From assembly GCF_004916975.1 (NCBI RefSeq), contig NZ_STGQ01000001.1, positions 830,993 through 894,992 of the forward strand: DNA of 64,000 bases, given 5' to 3'. The notes beneath the pieces were generated by a model. That model was not told the DNA's origin. It made no database searches and was given only the letters and a program-made list of their open reading frames with translations. This DNA is from Paenibacillus dokdonensis. GTDB lineage: Bacteria; Bacillota; Bacilli; Paenibacillales; Paenibacillaceae. Positions 43,671 to 51,952 of this stretch are shown here, one piece after another. Within the stretch, counting starts at the first letter, position 1, and each line of letters opens with the position of its first letter. Made by a program: the position numbers and the translations under genes.

Positions 43671-43686
43671 ATGTAAGCGTTTTAAA
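43671..43686 (+). promoter_or_regulatory. cre box before the sialic acid operon
   Basis: ATGTAAGCGTTTTAAA fits the cre consensus with one mismatch. It is about 135 bp before the first gene. Confidence 0.5.
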
Positions 43687-43710
43687 AATCTTGAATATAA
43701 AGCTGATAAT

Positions 43711-43747
43711 TTTGTTCCTGTTTGTTCGTTTTCTTCACGGCTATACT
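43711..43747 (+). promoter_or_regulatory. Direct repeat and -10 box before the sialic acid operon
   Basis: TTTGTTC occurs at 43711-43717 and again at 43721-43727, one helical turn apart, followed by TATACT at 43742-43747. There is no good -35 box. A weak -35 with a direct repeat beside it is what an AraC-type activator such as the YesN-type protein would need. Confidence 0.35.
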
Positions 43748-43822
43748 TTTCCTATAAGCCTTTCACCTCAAAGGCAGAACCTGAAAGGCCCTTAATTCAG
43801 CCAGAAGGAGGAATCCCGCAAC

Positions 43823-44290
43823 ATGATCGTCGGATCGTTAGAGCATTGGGCAAAGGAACGAGAATTCGCGCATCCGGTACTTCGAAAGGCGATTGATTAT
43901 CTGCAAGACACGGACTACAGCATTCTCGAAGAAGGAAAATATCCGATTTGGGGACAAGACATGTTTGCCATCATTTCGAGAATCCAAACCAAGCCTGCTT
44001 CGATGCAATTCGCAGAGAAACATGAGTGCTTCCTCGACATTCATTATGTGATTGAAGGTGAGGAAACAATCGGTTGGCAGCTTCAGAATAATCAAAACGA
44101 GCCGTTTGAGAGCAGTCCGGAAGAAGATTATTCCTTGTTTGCGGAGCTGGAATCCGAATCCGTGATCAGGCTGAAGCCAGGTATGTACACCGTCTTGTTT
44201 CCGGAGGATATTCACCGGCCGGGCTTGACCGATGCCGAGCCATCCGATGTCAGAAAGGTCGTCATCAAGATCAATCGGAACTTATTTTAA
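43823..44290 (+). CDS. YhcH/YjgK/YiaL family protein
   Basis: A 155-residue cupin-like protein. The family is found in sialic acid (yhcH in the E. coli nan operon) and related sugar loci, where it is thought to act on sugar anomers or isomers. Seen: the characteristic FAEKHECFLDIHYVIEGEET with metal-binding Glu/His residues at about 54-72, EDYSLFAELESE, and MYTVLFPEDIHRPGL with the second His group. AGGAGGAATCCCGCAAC precedes the ATG. First gene of the sialic acid operon, 46 bp ahead of the binding protein. Confidence 0.85.
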   Translation: MIVGSLEHWAKEREFAHPVLRKAIDYLQDTDYSILEEGKYPIWGQDMFAIISRIQTKPASMQFAEKHECFLDIHYVIEGEETIGWQLQNNQNEPFESSPEEDYSLFAELESESVIRLKPGMYTVLFPEDIHRPGLTDAEPSDVRKVVIKINRNLF

Positions 44291-44336
44291 AGTCTAATAC
44301 ACGTAAACGACAAAGATTTAAAGGGGGCAATATTCG

Positions 44337-45740
44337 ATGTTAAAAAAACGTATGTTATCGGCAACAACAGCATTGCTGGTCGTGATGTCGCTACTGGCTG
44401 GATGCTCTGGCGGCGGACAAAAAGATGCAGACAGCAGCAGCGGTGGGGACAGCTCCTCCGGCAAAAAAGATAAAGTGGAGCTGAATTTGTGGCTGACTCC
44501 GCAGTGGAAGGGCGTTATGGACGCTTCGGAGCAAAACGCGGATTATGACAGTTTTTTCAAATACGCGGCAGACAAATTCTCGAAGCAGTATGACAAGCAT
44601 GACGTGAAGGTGAATGTTCAGGTTATCGCCGGAGACCAGCGTGATGAAATGCTGAACGTAAACCTGAATGGCGGAACGCCGCCGGACATCTTCTTTGAAA
44701 GCGTATTCGCAATGGGCGATTACGTGCATCGCGGAGCGCTGGAGCCGCTCGATGATATCGTCGACGACGCAGCAAAGAAGGATATCGATCAGAAGTACTG
44801 GGACAACGTAACCTTCGGCGACAAGGTGTACTTCTATCCGTTCGCCCATAATCCGGGTACGCTGGCTTACAATGCGGATATGTTCAAGGCTGCAGGCCTC
44901 GACAGCTACGTAGGTGACGCGAATGCGATCCAGACGTGGACGATGGACGATTACGACAAGATCCTGAAGACTCTAAAAGAAAAGCTGCCGAAAGGCTCTT
45001 ACCCAATGGGGCTGTATGCGCTGAACAATCAGGGCGATACTTGGAACCTGGCTTATCTCCGGATGTTCGGCAACAAGTTTTTTGACGACCAGGGCAACAT
45101 CATCGTGGATGACGAGAACGGCATCAAGGCGGCCGAATGGCTGAAAAAGATCTACAGTGAAGGCTATACGAACCCGGGTGCGGAATCCGTATCCTCGAAC
45201 GATGCCAACGCAATGTTCCAGAACCAGCAGCTTGCGATCAGCTTCACCAATCCGGTGCTGTTCAACAACTCGAAGGCAGATATGGAAGCTGGCAAAGCAC
45301 CAAAATTTGATATCCGTCTTGCGAACATTCCGTCTTCAAGCGGATCGCCGCTTTCCTTCACTTATGTCATTGGTGCATCTGTATTCAAAACGGGGGATGC
45401 AGTGAAAACCCAGGTGGCCAAAGATTTCGTGAAATTCTTCTCCACCGATCCAGAGCTCGTGAAATCTTCCAAGAACAGTATTCCTGTAAGAAGCTCTGTG
45501 GCAGCTGAATTCAAAGATAAATACCCGCTGTTTGCCGCATATGATGCCAATGCTTCCAACCTGTTCAACTTCACGGGCAATGTACCTGGCTACAGCGAGC
45601 TGAGACAAGTGCTGTATCCGGAGCTGCAAGCGATGTACATCGGCGAGAAGACGCCTGCCCAAGCGATCAAGGATTACCAGACGAAAGGCAATGCGGTCAT
45701 TCAGAAGGCCAAAGAAAGCTCTGTTATTTTCAAAAAGTAA
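44337..45740 (+). CDS. CUT1 sugar-binding lipoprotein of the sialic acid locus
   Basis: A 467-residue extracellular solute-binding protein (family 1). The lipobox is LLAGCSG with Cys at about 23, followed by a Gly/Ser linker. The mature part shows NGGTPPDIFFESVFAMGDYV, KVYFYPFAHNPGTLAYNADM and the hinge region near SFTYVIGASVFKTGDAVK. It is encoded between the YhcH-like protein and two permeases, with a ROK kinase, lyase and epimerase for N-acetylneuraminate behind. The ligand is therefore probably sialic acid or a small sialylated sugar. The ligand cannot be read from the protein alone. Confidence 0.9.
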   Translation: MLKKRMLSATTALLVVMSLLAGCSGGGQKDADSSSGGDSSSGKKDKVELNLWLTPQWKGVMDASEQNADYDSFFKYAADKFSKQYDKHDVKVNVQVIAGDQRDEMLNVNLNGGTPPDIFFESVFAMGDYVHRGALEPLDDIVDDAAKKDIDQKYWDNVTFGDKVYFYPFAHNPGTLAYNADMFKAAGLDSYVGDANAIQTWTMDDYDKILKTLKEKLPKGSYPMGLYALNNQGDTWNLAYLRMFGNKFFDDQGNIIVDDENGIKAAEWLKKIYSEGYTNPGAESVSSNDANAMFQNQQLAISFTNPVLFNNSKADMEAGKAPKFDIRLANIPSSSGSPLSFTYVIGASVFKTGDAVKTQVAKDFVKFFSTDPELVKSSKNSIPVRSSVAAEFKDKYPLFAAYDANASNLFNFTGNVPGYSELRQVLYPELQAMYIGEKTPAQAIKDYQTKGNAVIQKAKESSVIFKK

Positions 45741-45807
45741 CATCGGCAAACGTTAAAAAACCAGAAGGCAGCATAATCCATCCAGACATATAAACAAGAT
45801 TCGGTCC

Positions 45808-45837
45808 CTGCCGCTTACTAGCAAAGGCTGGCGGCAG
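45808..45837 (+). other. Stem-loop between binding-protein and permease genes
   Basis: CTGCCGC (45808-45814) / GCGGCAG (45831-45837), with GGTCC/GGAACC able to extend the stem outwards. There is no T run, so it is probably an mRNA processing or stabilising element that favours the binding protein. The hairpin at 33150 has the same place in the other transporter. Confidence 0.5.
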
Positions 45838-45869
45838 AGGAACCCGGATTGGAAAGGTAACGGATAACC

Positions 45870-46745
45870 ATGAAACTGAGAAACTATCACTGGAAAGAAA
45901 ATGTGACCGGCTATCTGTTCATTTTGCCACAATTCTTGATGTTCCTGATTTTTATCGTATATCCAATCATAGAAGGCATCAGGCTCAGTTTGTACAAGGT
46001 TCAATTCAATCAGGAAACGTTCGTCGGTTTCGACAACTACGTAACGTTGTTCCATGATCCCGTATTTTTCAAGTCGATTTACAACACAGTTATATTTGTC
46101 GTCTTCATTGTTCTCCTAACAGTCGGTTTTTCGATATTCGTTGCTTCCTCCGTTTTCGATAAAAACGCGAAATACGTTTCGTTTATCCGGGGAAGCTATT
46201 ACATCCCTGTCATGGTTTCCATGGTCGTCATGAGTATGGTTTGGGGATTCCTGCTGAATCCGGCCAATGGTCTCATTTCGTATGCGGCAAGGGAAATGGA
46301 TTTTTCGATCGTCAATTTGCTTGGAAATAAACACACGGTTCTGCCGGTGATCATATTTGTAACATTCGCAACCAACGTCGGTCAGGCGATCATTTTATAC
46401 ATTGCGGCGATGATAGGCGTGCCGAAAGATTTGTTCGAAGCAGCCGAGGTGGACGGGGCGAGCCGGGTGCGGATCATTTTCCAGATTCTGATTCCGCTGG
46501 TCAAGCCGACCACGATTTACATCACGATCATCAACATCATCGCTGTGCTGAAAATCTTCGTCGTTATCCAGCTGCTGACGGGCGGCGGCCCGAACAACGC
46601 TTCCGTCACCATGATGTATTATCTCTACAACAACGCGTTCAAGTATAACCAGCTGGGCGTTGCTTCCGCGGTGGGCGTCATCATGTTCCTGATTACGATG
46701 CTTTTGTCCATTCCGCAGCTCAGAGCAATGTTCAAGGAGAAGTGA
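45870..46745 (+). CDS. CUT1 sugar ABC transporter permease, MalF type
   Basis: A 291-residue membrane protein with six segments. Marks: GYLFILPQFLMFLIFIVYPI at about 12-31, GFDNYVTLFHDPVFFKSIYN (49-68) and the EAA loop LFEAAEVDGASRVRIIFQIL at about 189-208. The N-terminal MKLRNYHWKENVTG follows a good site (GGAAAGG). It lies 10 bp before the partner permease. It should pair with the protein from 44337. Confidence 0.92.
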   Translation: MKLRNYHWKENVTGYLFILPQFLMFLIFIVYPIIEGIRLSLYKVQFNQETFVGFDNYVTLFHDPVFFKSIYNTVIFVVFIVLLTVGFSIFVASSVFDKNAKYVSFIRGSYYIPVMVSMVVMSMVWGFLLNPANGLISYAAREMDFSIVNLLGNKHTVLPVIIFVTFATNVGQAIILYIAAMIGVPKDLFEAAEVDGASRVRIIFQILIPLVKPTTIYITIINIIAVLKIFVVIQLLTGGGPNNASVTMMYYLYNNAFKYNQLGVASAVGVIMFLITMLLSIPQLRAMFKEK

Positions 46746-46755
46746 GGGATAAATC

Positions 46756-47598
46756 ATGCTTCAAACGAAAGAAAAGAAAAAGCGAGAGAAGTACGATGTT
46801 GTCTCGAATATCATCATTATCGTCTTCGCCCTGCTGAATTTGTTTCCTTTGTACTGGCTGTTTACCAGCTCGCTCAAAAACAGTTCCGATGTCATCAAAA
46901 TGCCGCCGGACTGGTGGCCGAAAACATTCTCGTTCAGCAATTACGTCGATGTTTTCAATAATCAGCCGGCTCTGCGCTGGACGCTGAACAGCCTGTTCGT
47001 CGCCGGAGTCAGCACCATTCTGGTCGTCATAGCCAGTTCGATGGCCGCATATGCATTCTCCAAGCTGAATTTCTTCGGTAAAAACATGCTGTTCGTCGTT
47101 TTTATCTCAAGTTTGATGGTGCCAAAAGAGGTCATGATCGTGCCATTGTTCCGGATTACGCAGGACCTTGGCATGGTGAACTCGCTTTGGGGTATGATCT
47201 GGCCCAACGTCGCCACGGCCTTTGGTGTGTTCCTGCTTAAAGGCTTCTTCGACAGTGTGCCGGATGCGCTCCGGGAAGCAGCCCGAATCGACGGCGCGGG
47301 CGAAATGAGGACGTTCCTGCAAATCTTGCTTCCGATCGTCAAACCGGGCATTGGCGCCTTGTTTATTTTGAACTTCGTTCAGGTATGGAATGATTATCTG
47401 TGGCAGCTGGTTATCGGTCAGGACAAAAACGTCAAAACGCTGATGGTCGGCATTGCGACGCTGATGCAGGATTTGAATCCGAACTTTGCTTATAAAATGG
47501 CAGGTGCAACCGTGGCGGCCGTGCCGATGCTTCTGATATTCCTCTTGTTCCAGAGATACTTTACAAGAGGGATTGCTGGCGGGGCTGTGAAGGAATAA
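46756..47598 (+). CDS. CUT1 sugar ABC transporter permease, MalG type
   Basis: A 280-residue partner permease. VFNNQPALRWTLNSLFVAGV, ISSLMVPKEVMIVPLFRITQ and the EAA loop ALREAARIDGAGEMRTFLQI at about 171-190 are the usual MalG-family marks, as is the ending FQRYFTRGIAGGAVKE. As with the pectin transporter, no ATPase gene accompanies it, so a shared MsmX-like ATPase elsewhere in the genome is expected to energise it. Confidence 0.92.
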   Translation: MLQTKEKKKREKYDVVSNIIIIVFALLNLFPLYWLFTSSLKNSSDVIKMPPDWWPKTFSFSNYVDVFNNQPALRWTLNSLFVAGVSTILVVIASSMAAYAFSKLNFFGKNMLFVVFISSLMVPKEVMIVPLFRITQDLGMVNSLWGMIWPNVATAFGVFLLKGFFDSVPDALREAARIDGAGEMRTFLQILLPIVKPGIGALFILNFVQVWNDYLWQLVIGQDKNVKTLMVGIATLMQDLNPNFAYKMAGATVAAVPMLLIFLLFQRYFTRGIAGGAVKE

Positions 47599-47620
47599 GG
47601 ATACAAGCGGGGTTAAAAGG

Positions 47621-48499
47621 ATGGAGCATATCATAGGCATTGATGTGGGCGGTACGGAGATCAAGGCAGCCGTATTCGGCCCGGATGCGCAAATTATTCA
47701 TCATCAAAAGCTTCCGACACCTGCAGGGGAAGCCAACATTCGAATTCCTGAGGCCGTCTTCGGTATCATGGACAATCTGCTGAGCCAATACGGGGATATC
47801 CGTGGAGTCGGGATCAGCACGGCAGGCGTCGTGGACACCCGCAACGGTGAAATTATTTATGCGGGCGGAACCATTCCTTCCTACAAGGGCACGAATTTGA
47901 AAAAGCTGATTGAGGAGCGTTATGGAATTTCCGTCGCCATTGCTAATGACGTGAATGCCGCAGCACGCGGCGAATGGTGGAAGGGCGCTGCCCGCGGCAG
48001 CGATCACTTCTTCTGCATGACGCTGGGCACGGGTATCGGAGGCTGCATGTTCAGCAGCGGGCAGATTGTGGAGGGTGCCCATTTCAGAGCAGGCGAAATC
48101 GGACACAGCTTATATGACAAGAGCACGGGCACCACGTATGAACAACGGGCATCGATGTCCGCTTTGATGAAAAGAGCTCCGCAGGAAATCGAAGGCTTTG
48201 CCAGCGACGGCTTTGAACTGTTCGAGCGGGCTAGACAGGGTGACAAGGCAAGCAGTTATCTGATAGGCAGCTGGACGGAGGAAATCGCGAGGGGCATCGC
48301 GGAAATGATTTTATACGCGGATCCTTCGATCATTGTCATTGGTGGAGGCGTCTCAGAACAGAAACAATTTTTACTGGATCAAATCAGCGCTCATTTGGCC
48401 GCCTATTTGCCGCCGGGCTTTTCGCAAACGAAGCTTGTCGTGGCGGAGCTTGGCAATAAAGCGGCGTTATACGGCGCGGTGTATCCTTACTTTGAATAA
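47621..48499 (+). CDS. ROK family sugar kinase, probable N-acetylmannosamine kinase
   Basis: A 292-residue ROK kinase. The ATP-binding start IGIDVGGTEIKAAVFG (4-19), the sugar-binding IANDVNAAARGEW (Asp at about 108) and the second phosphate loop TLGTGIGGCMFSSG are present. GEIGHSLYD gives the usual Glu/His, but the zinc site CxCGxxGCxE that normally follows is missing (GTTYEQRAS in its place). Next to nanA and nanE its job is most likely to phosphorylate ManNAc to ManNAc-6-P. The missing zinc motif also occurs in some other kinases of this group, so it need not mean loss of function. Confidence 0.85.
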   Translation: MEHIIGIDVGGTEIKAAVFGPDAQIIHHQKLPTPAGEANIRIPEAVFGIMDNLLSQYGDIRGVGISTAGVVDTRNGEIIYAGGTIPSYKGTNLKKLIEERYGISVAIANDVNAAARGEWWKGAARGSDHFFCMTLGTGIGGCMFSSGQIVEGAHFRAGEIGHSLYDKSTGTTYEQRASMSALMKRAPQEIEGFASDGFELFERARQGDKASSYLIGSWTEEIARGIAEMILYADPSIIVIGGGVSEQKQFLLDQISAHLAAYLPPGFSQTKLVVAELGNKAALYGAVYPYFE

Positions 48500-48517
48500 G
48501 AGATGGAGTGCATACCC

Positions 48518-49438
48518 ATGACGACAGACATCATTTCTCAATATAAAGGCATCTATATCGCCATGTATTCGGCTTATGACGAAGCAGGCAACGTGGATCA
48601 GGACCGCGTAAAAAAGCTTGCAAGATATTATGTAGGCAAGGGCGTCAAAGGGCTATATGTCGGAGGCAGCTCCGGCGAAGGCATTTTGCAGAACGCAGAA
48701 GAGCGTAAGCAGGTGCTTGAAGCGGTTATGGAAGAAGTGAAGGGCGAATTGACCATCATCGTGCATGTCGGAGCGAACTCGACCCGGGAAGCGGTGGAGC
48801 TTTCGAAACATGCGGAGAAGTTTGGCGCGGATATCATTTCGGCAGTTCCTTCGATTTATTACCGTCTGCCGGAGGCGGCGGTGGAAAAGCATTGGCAGCA
48901 CATGATCGACAGCACGAACCTGCCATTCATTATTTATAACATTCCGCAAACGACGGGCTTTACGCTGAGCACGAGCCTGCTGGCCAAGCTGGCGAAACAG
49001 GATAAGGTCATCGGCGTGAAGATGTCCGGGGAGAGCACCTTCGAGCTGCAGCAGTACAAGGAAACCGGCGGCAGCCAGTTCCTCGTGTTCAACGGACCGG
49101 ATGAGCAGTTCCTCGCGGGCCGCATCATGGGTGCCGACGGCGGCATCGGCGGAACATACGGCGTGATGCCGGAGCTGTTCGTGAAGCTGAACAGCCTGTT
49201 CATCGGCAATCACATCGAAGAAGCTCAGGCGCTGCAGACGCAGATCAACGGCATCATCAAAAAGCTGCTGGGCTATCCATCCCTGTACGGAGCCTGCAAA
49301 TATATCCTTAGTCTCCGCGGCATCGAGACAGGCGCACCTCGTCTGCCGCTGCTGCCGGTCTGTCCGGAGCATCATGATTCCCTGGCCGAGCTGAACAAGG
49401 AGATTGAGGAAACAGTTGCTCATTACACGGGAGTATAG
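48518..49438 (+). CDS. nanA: N-acetylneuraminate lyase (DapA/NanA family)
   Basis: About 306 residues of the DapA-like class I aldolases. It splits N-acetylneuraminate into ManNAc and pyruvate. Seen: GGSSGEG (49-55, the carboxylate-binding turn), YNIPQTTGF with catalytic Tyr140, and IGVKMSGES with Schiff-base Lys168. ATG at 48518 is preferred because ATGGAG lies about 9 bp before it; an ATG at 48503 has no binding site. The family also holds dihydrodipicolinate synthase and KDG aldolase, but the YhcH-like, ROK and NanE neighbours decide for sialic acid. Confidence 0.9.
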   Translation: MTTDIISQYKGIYIAMYSAYDEAGNVDQDRVKKLARYYVGKGVKGLYVGGSSGEGILQNAEERKQVLEAVMEEVKGELTIIVHVGANSTREAVELSKHAEKFGADIISAVPSIYYRLPEAAVEKHWQHMIDSTNLPFIIYNIPQTTGFTLSTSLLAKLAKQDKVIGVKMSGESTFELQQYKETGGSQFLVFNGPDEQFLAGRIMGADGGIGGTYGVMPELFVKLNSLFIGNHIEEAQALQTQINGIIKKLLGYPSLYGACKYILSLRGIETGAPRLPLLPVCPEHHDSLAELNKEIEETVAHYTGV

Positions 49439-49453
49439 AGGAGGCAAGCAGCA

Positions 49454-50134
49454 ATGATTGAACAAATTAAAGGCGGTCTCGTGGTATCATGCCAGGCTTT
49501 GGATCATGAGCCCCTGCACAGCTCGTTTATTATGTCGAAGCTGGCTTTGGCGGCCATGGAAGGCGGTGCAGTCGGCATCCGGGCTAACAGCAAGGCGGAT
49601 ATCATCGCGATCAAGCAGGAAGTATCCTTGCCTGTGATCGGTATCGTAAAGCGTGATTATCCGGATAGCGAAGTGTTCATTACAGCGACGAAAAAGGAAA
49701 TCAGCGAGCTGCTGGAAAGCGGCTGTGAAATGATTGCGCTGGATTGCACGAAGCGCGATCGTCCGAACGAAGAAACAATCGCCGACCTAGTCGCCTACTG
49801 CCGGGAGCAAAATCCGGCCGTGGAGCTGATGGCTGATATCTCCACGGTGGAAGAAGCAATTATGGCGCAGGAGTTAGGCTTTGACTGCGTATCCACGACG
49901 CTGCATGGGTATACGCCGTACACGTCGACAACGAAGCTGTACGATAACGACTTTGAATTTCTGAAGTCGGTTCTCCGCGAAGTGGACATTCCCGTTATTG
50001 CCGAAGGCAATGTCATCACGCCGGAAATGTACAGCTGCTGCCTGGAGCTTGGAGCTTATTCAGCCGTTGTTGGCGGTGCCATTACGAGACCGAAGGAAAT
50101 AACAGCAAGATTTGTGCAGGCTGCGGTGAAATAG
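49454..50134 (+). CDS. nanE: N-acetylmannosamine-6-phosphate 2-epimerase NanE
   Basis: A 226-residue TIM-barrel enzyme that converts ManNAc-6-P into GlcNAc-6-P. Family marks: [18 protein letters not shown] (7-24, with only the DHEPLH part slightly unusual), [33 protein letters not shown] with the catalytic Lys, [31 protein letters not shown] and [12 protein letters not shown]. Last gene of the operon, 15 bp after nanA, ahead of the terminator at 50214. The product would be taken further by NagA and NagB, which are not in the window. Confidence 0.95.
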   Translation: MIEQIKGGLVVSCQALDHEPLHSSFIMSKLALAAMEGGAVGIRANSKADIIAIKQEVSLPVIGIVKRDYPDSEVFITATKKEISELLESGCEMIALDCTKRDRPNEETIADLVAYCREQNPAVELMADISTVEEAIMAQELGFDCVSTTLHGYTPYTSTTKLYDNDFEFLKSVLREVDIPVIAEGNVITPEMYSCCLELGAYSAVVGGAITRPKEITARFVQAAVK

Positions 50135-50213
50135 AGATCGGAATGATAAACGATCGGAGTCGGATATCCATCAGAATGTACCTATGGGCGGGTTAATCGG
50201 ACACACGGTTCAT

Positions 50214-50258
50214 AAAAAAGCCGCTGACACAGGTGATGTGTCAGTGGCTTTTTTTTAC
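50214..50258. terminator. Bidirectional terminator after nanE
   Basis: A-rich left side, AAGCCGCTGACAC pairs with GTGTCAGTGGCTT (one wobble), then TTTTTTTT. The right end overlaps the stop codon of the minus-strand gene remnant that ends at 50255, so one hairpin serves both strands. Confidence 0.92.
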
Positions 50259-50598
50259 AATACGTTCTGCTCCAAAGCCTCCACATATTCCTTCGCTTCC
50301 TTGAGGCCCATAGGACGGGCTTCCCGGAGTTCCTTGATGGCTTTTATCTTTTGACCGGATCGCGAAGCAGGCTGAGGAGTCTTTCGTCAAGATCTGAAGA
50401 AACGGGGGCTTCCTGCTTTTCAGAGAGAGTGGGGTAAGTTACTGCGGAGGAGGGAACGGCCTGTGAACCCGCCCGGTTCCGCATCCACTCCAGATCGGCT
50501 TTGATGGTATTCATCTGGCTTTGCAAGCTAATGACTTTGATAAAAAGACAAAGGGAAATGACAATGGCAATAACCGCTAGAATTCCGCTTGTTTCCAA
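50255..50598 (-). pseudogene. Small membrane protein with ribosomal L7/L12 C-terminal-like tail, frameshifted
   Basis: The first frame runs from TTG at 50598 (AAGGGG upstream) to a stop at 50344: a membrane segment (ILAVIAIVISLCLFIKVISL), a short coiled coil (LQSQMNTIKADLEWMRNRA) and a linker, ending LLRDPVKR. Shifting to the -1 frame at about 50360 continues with GQKIKAIKELREARPMGLKE, AKEYVEALEQNVL, then a stop at 50255. This is the L7/L12 C-terminal-type helix pattern seen in small Firmicute membrane proteins. One missing base near gatccggtc would repair it. I saw no convincing slippery site, so mutation or sequencing error is more likely than programmed frameshifting. Function unknown. Confidence 0.65.
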
Positions 50599-50699
50599 GA
50601 AGAATCAACCCCTTTTTTCGATAAATTTATGCCGCTAACGAAATAATAACGCCGATGCAGAGCCACCTAATATCATAGCATAACCATCTTACTAGATAA

Positions 50700-50912
50700 C
50701 CTCAGCCTGCGGTTCATACGCAAATTGTTCCAGTTGCAGGCGTTCCGCAGCCGTCCGGGTATACAACCCACCTGGAACCTGTGTTTATGCAGCATATCAG
50801 CCGCCATCAAGGGCAGGAGCTGGCCGTCGTCACGTCCGCGGGAAGAGTGAAGGGAATCCTGGCAGGCGTAGCAGTGGATCATATTCAAATTAATTTGCAG
50901 GTTTTTCGGTAG
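50700..50912 (+). pseudogene. Possible remnant of a DUF2642-like small protein gene
   Basis: An open frame of 70 codons with no start codon upstream; internal GTG at 50781 and ATG at 50787 have no ribosome binding site. The end reads HQGQELAVVTSAGRVKG, ILAGVAVDHIQINLQ. This resembles the short YuzF/spore-coat type (DUF2642) pattern of a strand-turn-strand with DH(I/V). It may be the 3' end of a decayed gene. The likeness is by eye over about 40 residues and is weak. Confidence 0.3.
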
Positions 50913-50913
50913 T

Positions 50914-51801
50914 TTACTTTATTGCTGCTGAAGATTGCTGAATCATCGATATCAAATGCTGAGCTGCCGCGGATAAATGGTGGCCTTTGAGCCAGATCAA
51001 AGCGGTTGCCGCAGACAGATGCGTGTCCTTTATTTTGTATGCGCTCATGGCATTGTCCGGCATCTGGGCGATGACGGTTTCGGGCACGATGGCACCTCCG
51101 AAGCCGGAAGAAACAAGCCGGAGCAGAAGAGGGATGTCCGAGCACTCGGCTACGATATTCGGCTTGATATGCCGGGCAGAGAAAGCCATCAGAATGGTGT
51201 AATGCACTCCTAAACCTTCCGTGCTGGGGAGCAAAAGAGGCTGATCCTCTAGATCGGACAAGGTCACCTCGTTACTGGCTGCCGCTAGCGATTTGGAAGT
51301 GACGAAATAAAAGGGCTCGGCATGTAAATGAAGGACGGAAAAGTCGTCCAGCTCCAGCGGCAGACGGATGATGGCGAGTTCCAGCACCCGGTTCTTCACA
51401 AGTTCGCACAGCCTTGAGGATTCATTTTGCTGGATTTTATAGGTGACATGCGGGTATCTTGCTTTGAACTGGTGCAGAAGTCCCGGCAATTCAACGGAGG
51501 AAAGAGTATTGATCCCGATTTTCAAGGTTCCTTTCACGCCATTGCCGACCTCTTTGACTTCCGTTACTGCTTCATCCATCAGCTGCGTCATTTGCAAGGC
51601 ATACCGGTATAACGATTTGCCGGATTCAGTCACTTCCAGATGCTTACCGCTTCGTTCCACCAGTATCGTTCCAAGCTCGTCCTCCATGGCTTTCAGCTGC
51701 TGGCTTAACGGCGGTTGGGACATATGAAGCCTTTGGGCTGCGGCGGAGATCTTCCGTTCCTCGACGATCGCGATAAAATACCGCAGTTGTCTGATATCCA
51801 T
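50914..51801 (-). CDS. LysR family regulator divergent from tandem amidohydrolases
   Basis: A 295-residue LysR protein. The helix-turn-helix (MDIRQLRYFIAIVEERKISA, AAQRLHMSQPPLSQQLKAME) and the co-inducer domain (VTYKIQQNESSRLCELVKNR, PFYFVTSKSLAAASNEV) are clear. It is transcribed away from the amidohydrolase pair, with 151 bp between the starts containing a palindrome at 51836. By the usual LysR rule it should control both itself and the pair. The co-inducer is unknown, perhaps a nitrogen compound cleaved by the amidohydrolases. Confidence 0.92.
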   Translation of the reverse strand: MDIRQLRYFIAIVEERKISAAAQRLHMSQPPLSQQLKAMEDELGTILVERSGKHLEVTESGKSLYRYALQMTQLMDEAVTEVKEVGNGVKGTLKIGINTLSSVELPGLLHQFKARYPHVTYKIQQNESSRLCELVKNRVLELAIIRLPLELDDFSVLHLHAEPFYFVTSKSLAAASNEVTLSDLEDQPLLLPSTEGLGVHYTILMAFSARHIKPNIVAECSDIPLLLRLVSSGFGGAIVPETVIAQMPDNAMSAYKIKDTHLSAATALIWLKGHHLSAAAQHLISMIQQSSAAIK

Positions 51802-51835
51802 GAATTTATCGCCTCCTTATATATGTAAAACATTA

Positions 51836-51864
51836 ATGAAAGAAATATTATTAATATTTTTCAT
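51836..51864. promoter_or_regulatory. Palindromic AT-rich site between LysR gene and amidohydrolases
   Basis: ATGAAAGAAATATTA (51836-51850) faces TTAATATTTTTCAT (51851-51864), complementary except for one extra base. It overlaps TATAAT at 51864-51869, a possible -10 box of the amidohydrolase operon, and fits a LysR-type operator. Confidence 0.5.
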
Positions 51865-51952
51865 ATAATTACTCCCATGTTAGCATATTTGGTACAGAGT
51901 CTTAAAGGCTCAATCACCTTTAGATCCATGATAACGAACGGAGGTACGGAGG

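Noticed and set aside
48653..49465. Minus-strand open frame of 270 codons opposite nanA
   Set aside because: Its length comes from the GC-rich third positions of nanA; the translated protein is low in recognisable motifs.
50340..50375. Programmed -1 frameshift in the L7/L12-tail gene
   Set aside because: The local sequence gtcaaaagataa has no heptameric slippery site that would allow re-pairing in the -1 frame, and no clear stimulatory hairpin follows.
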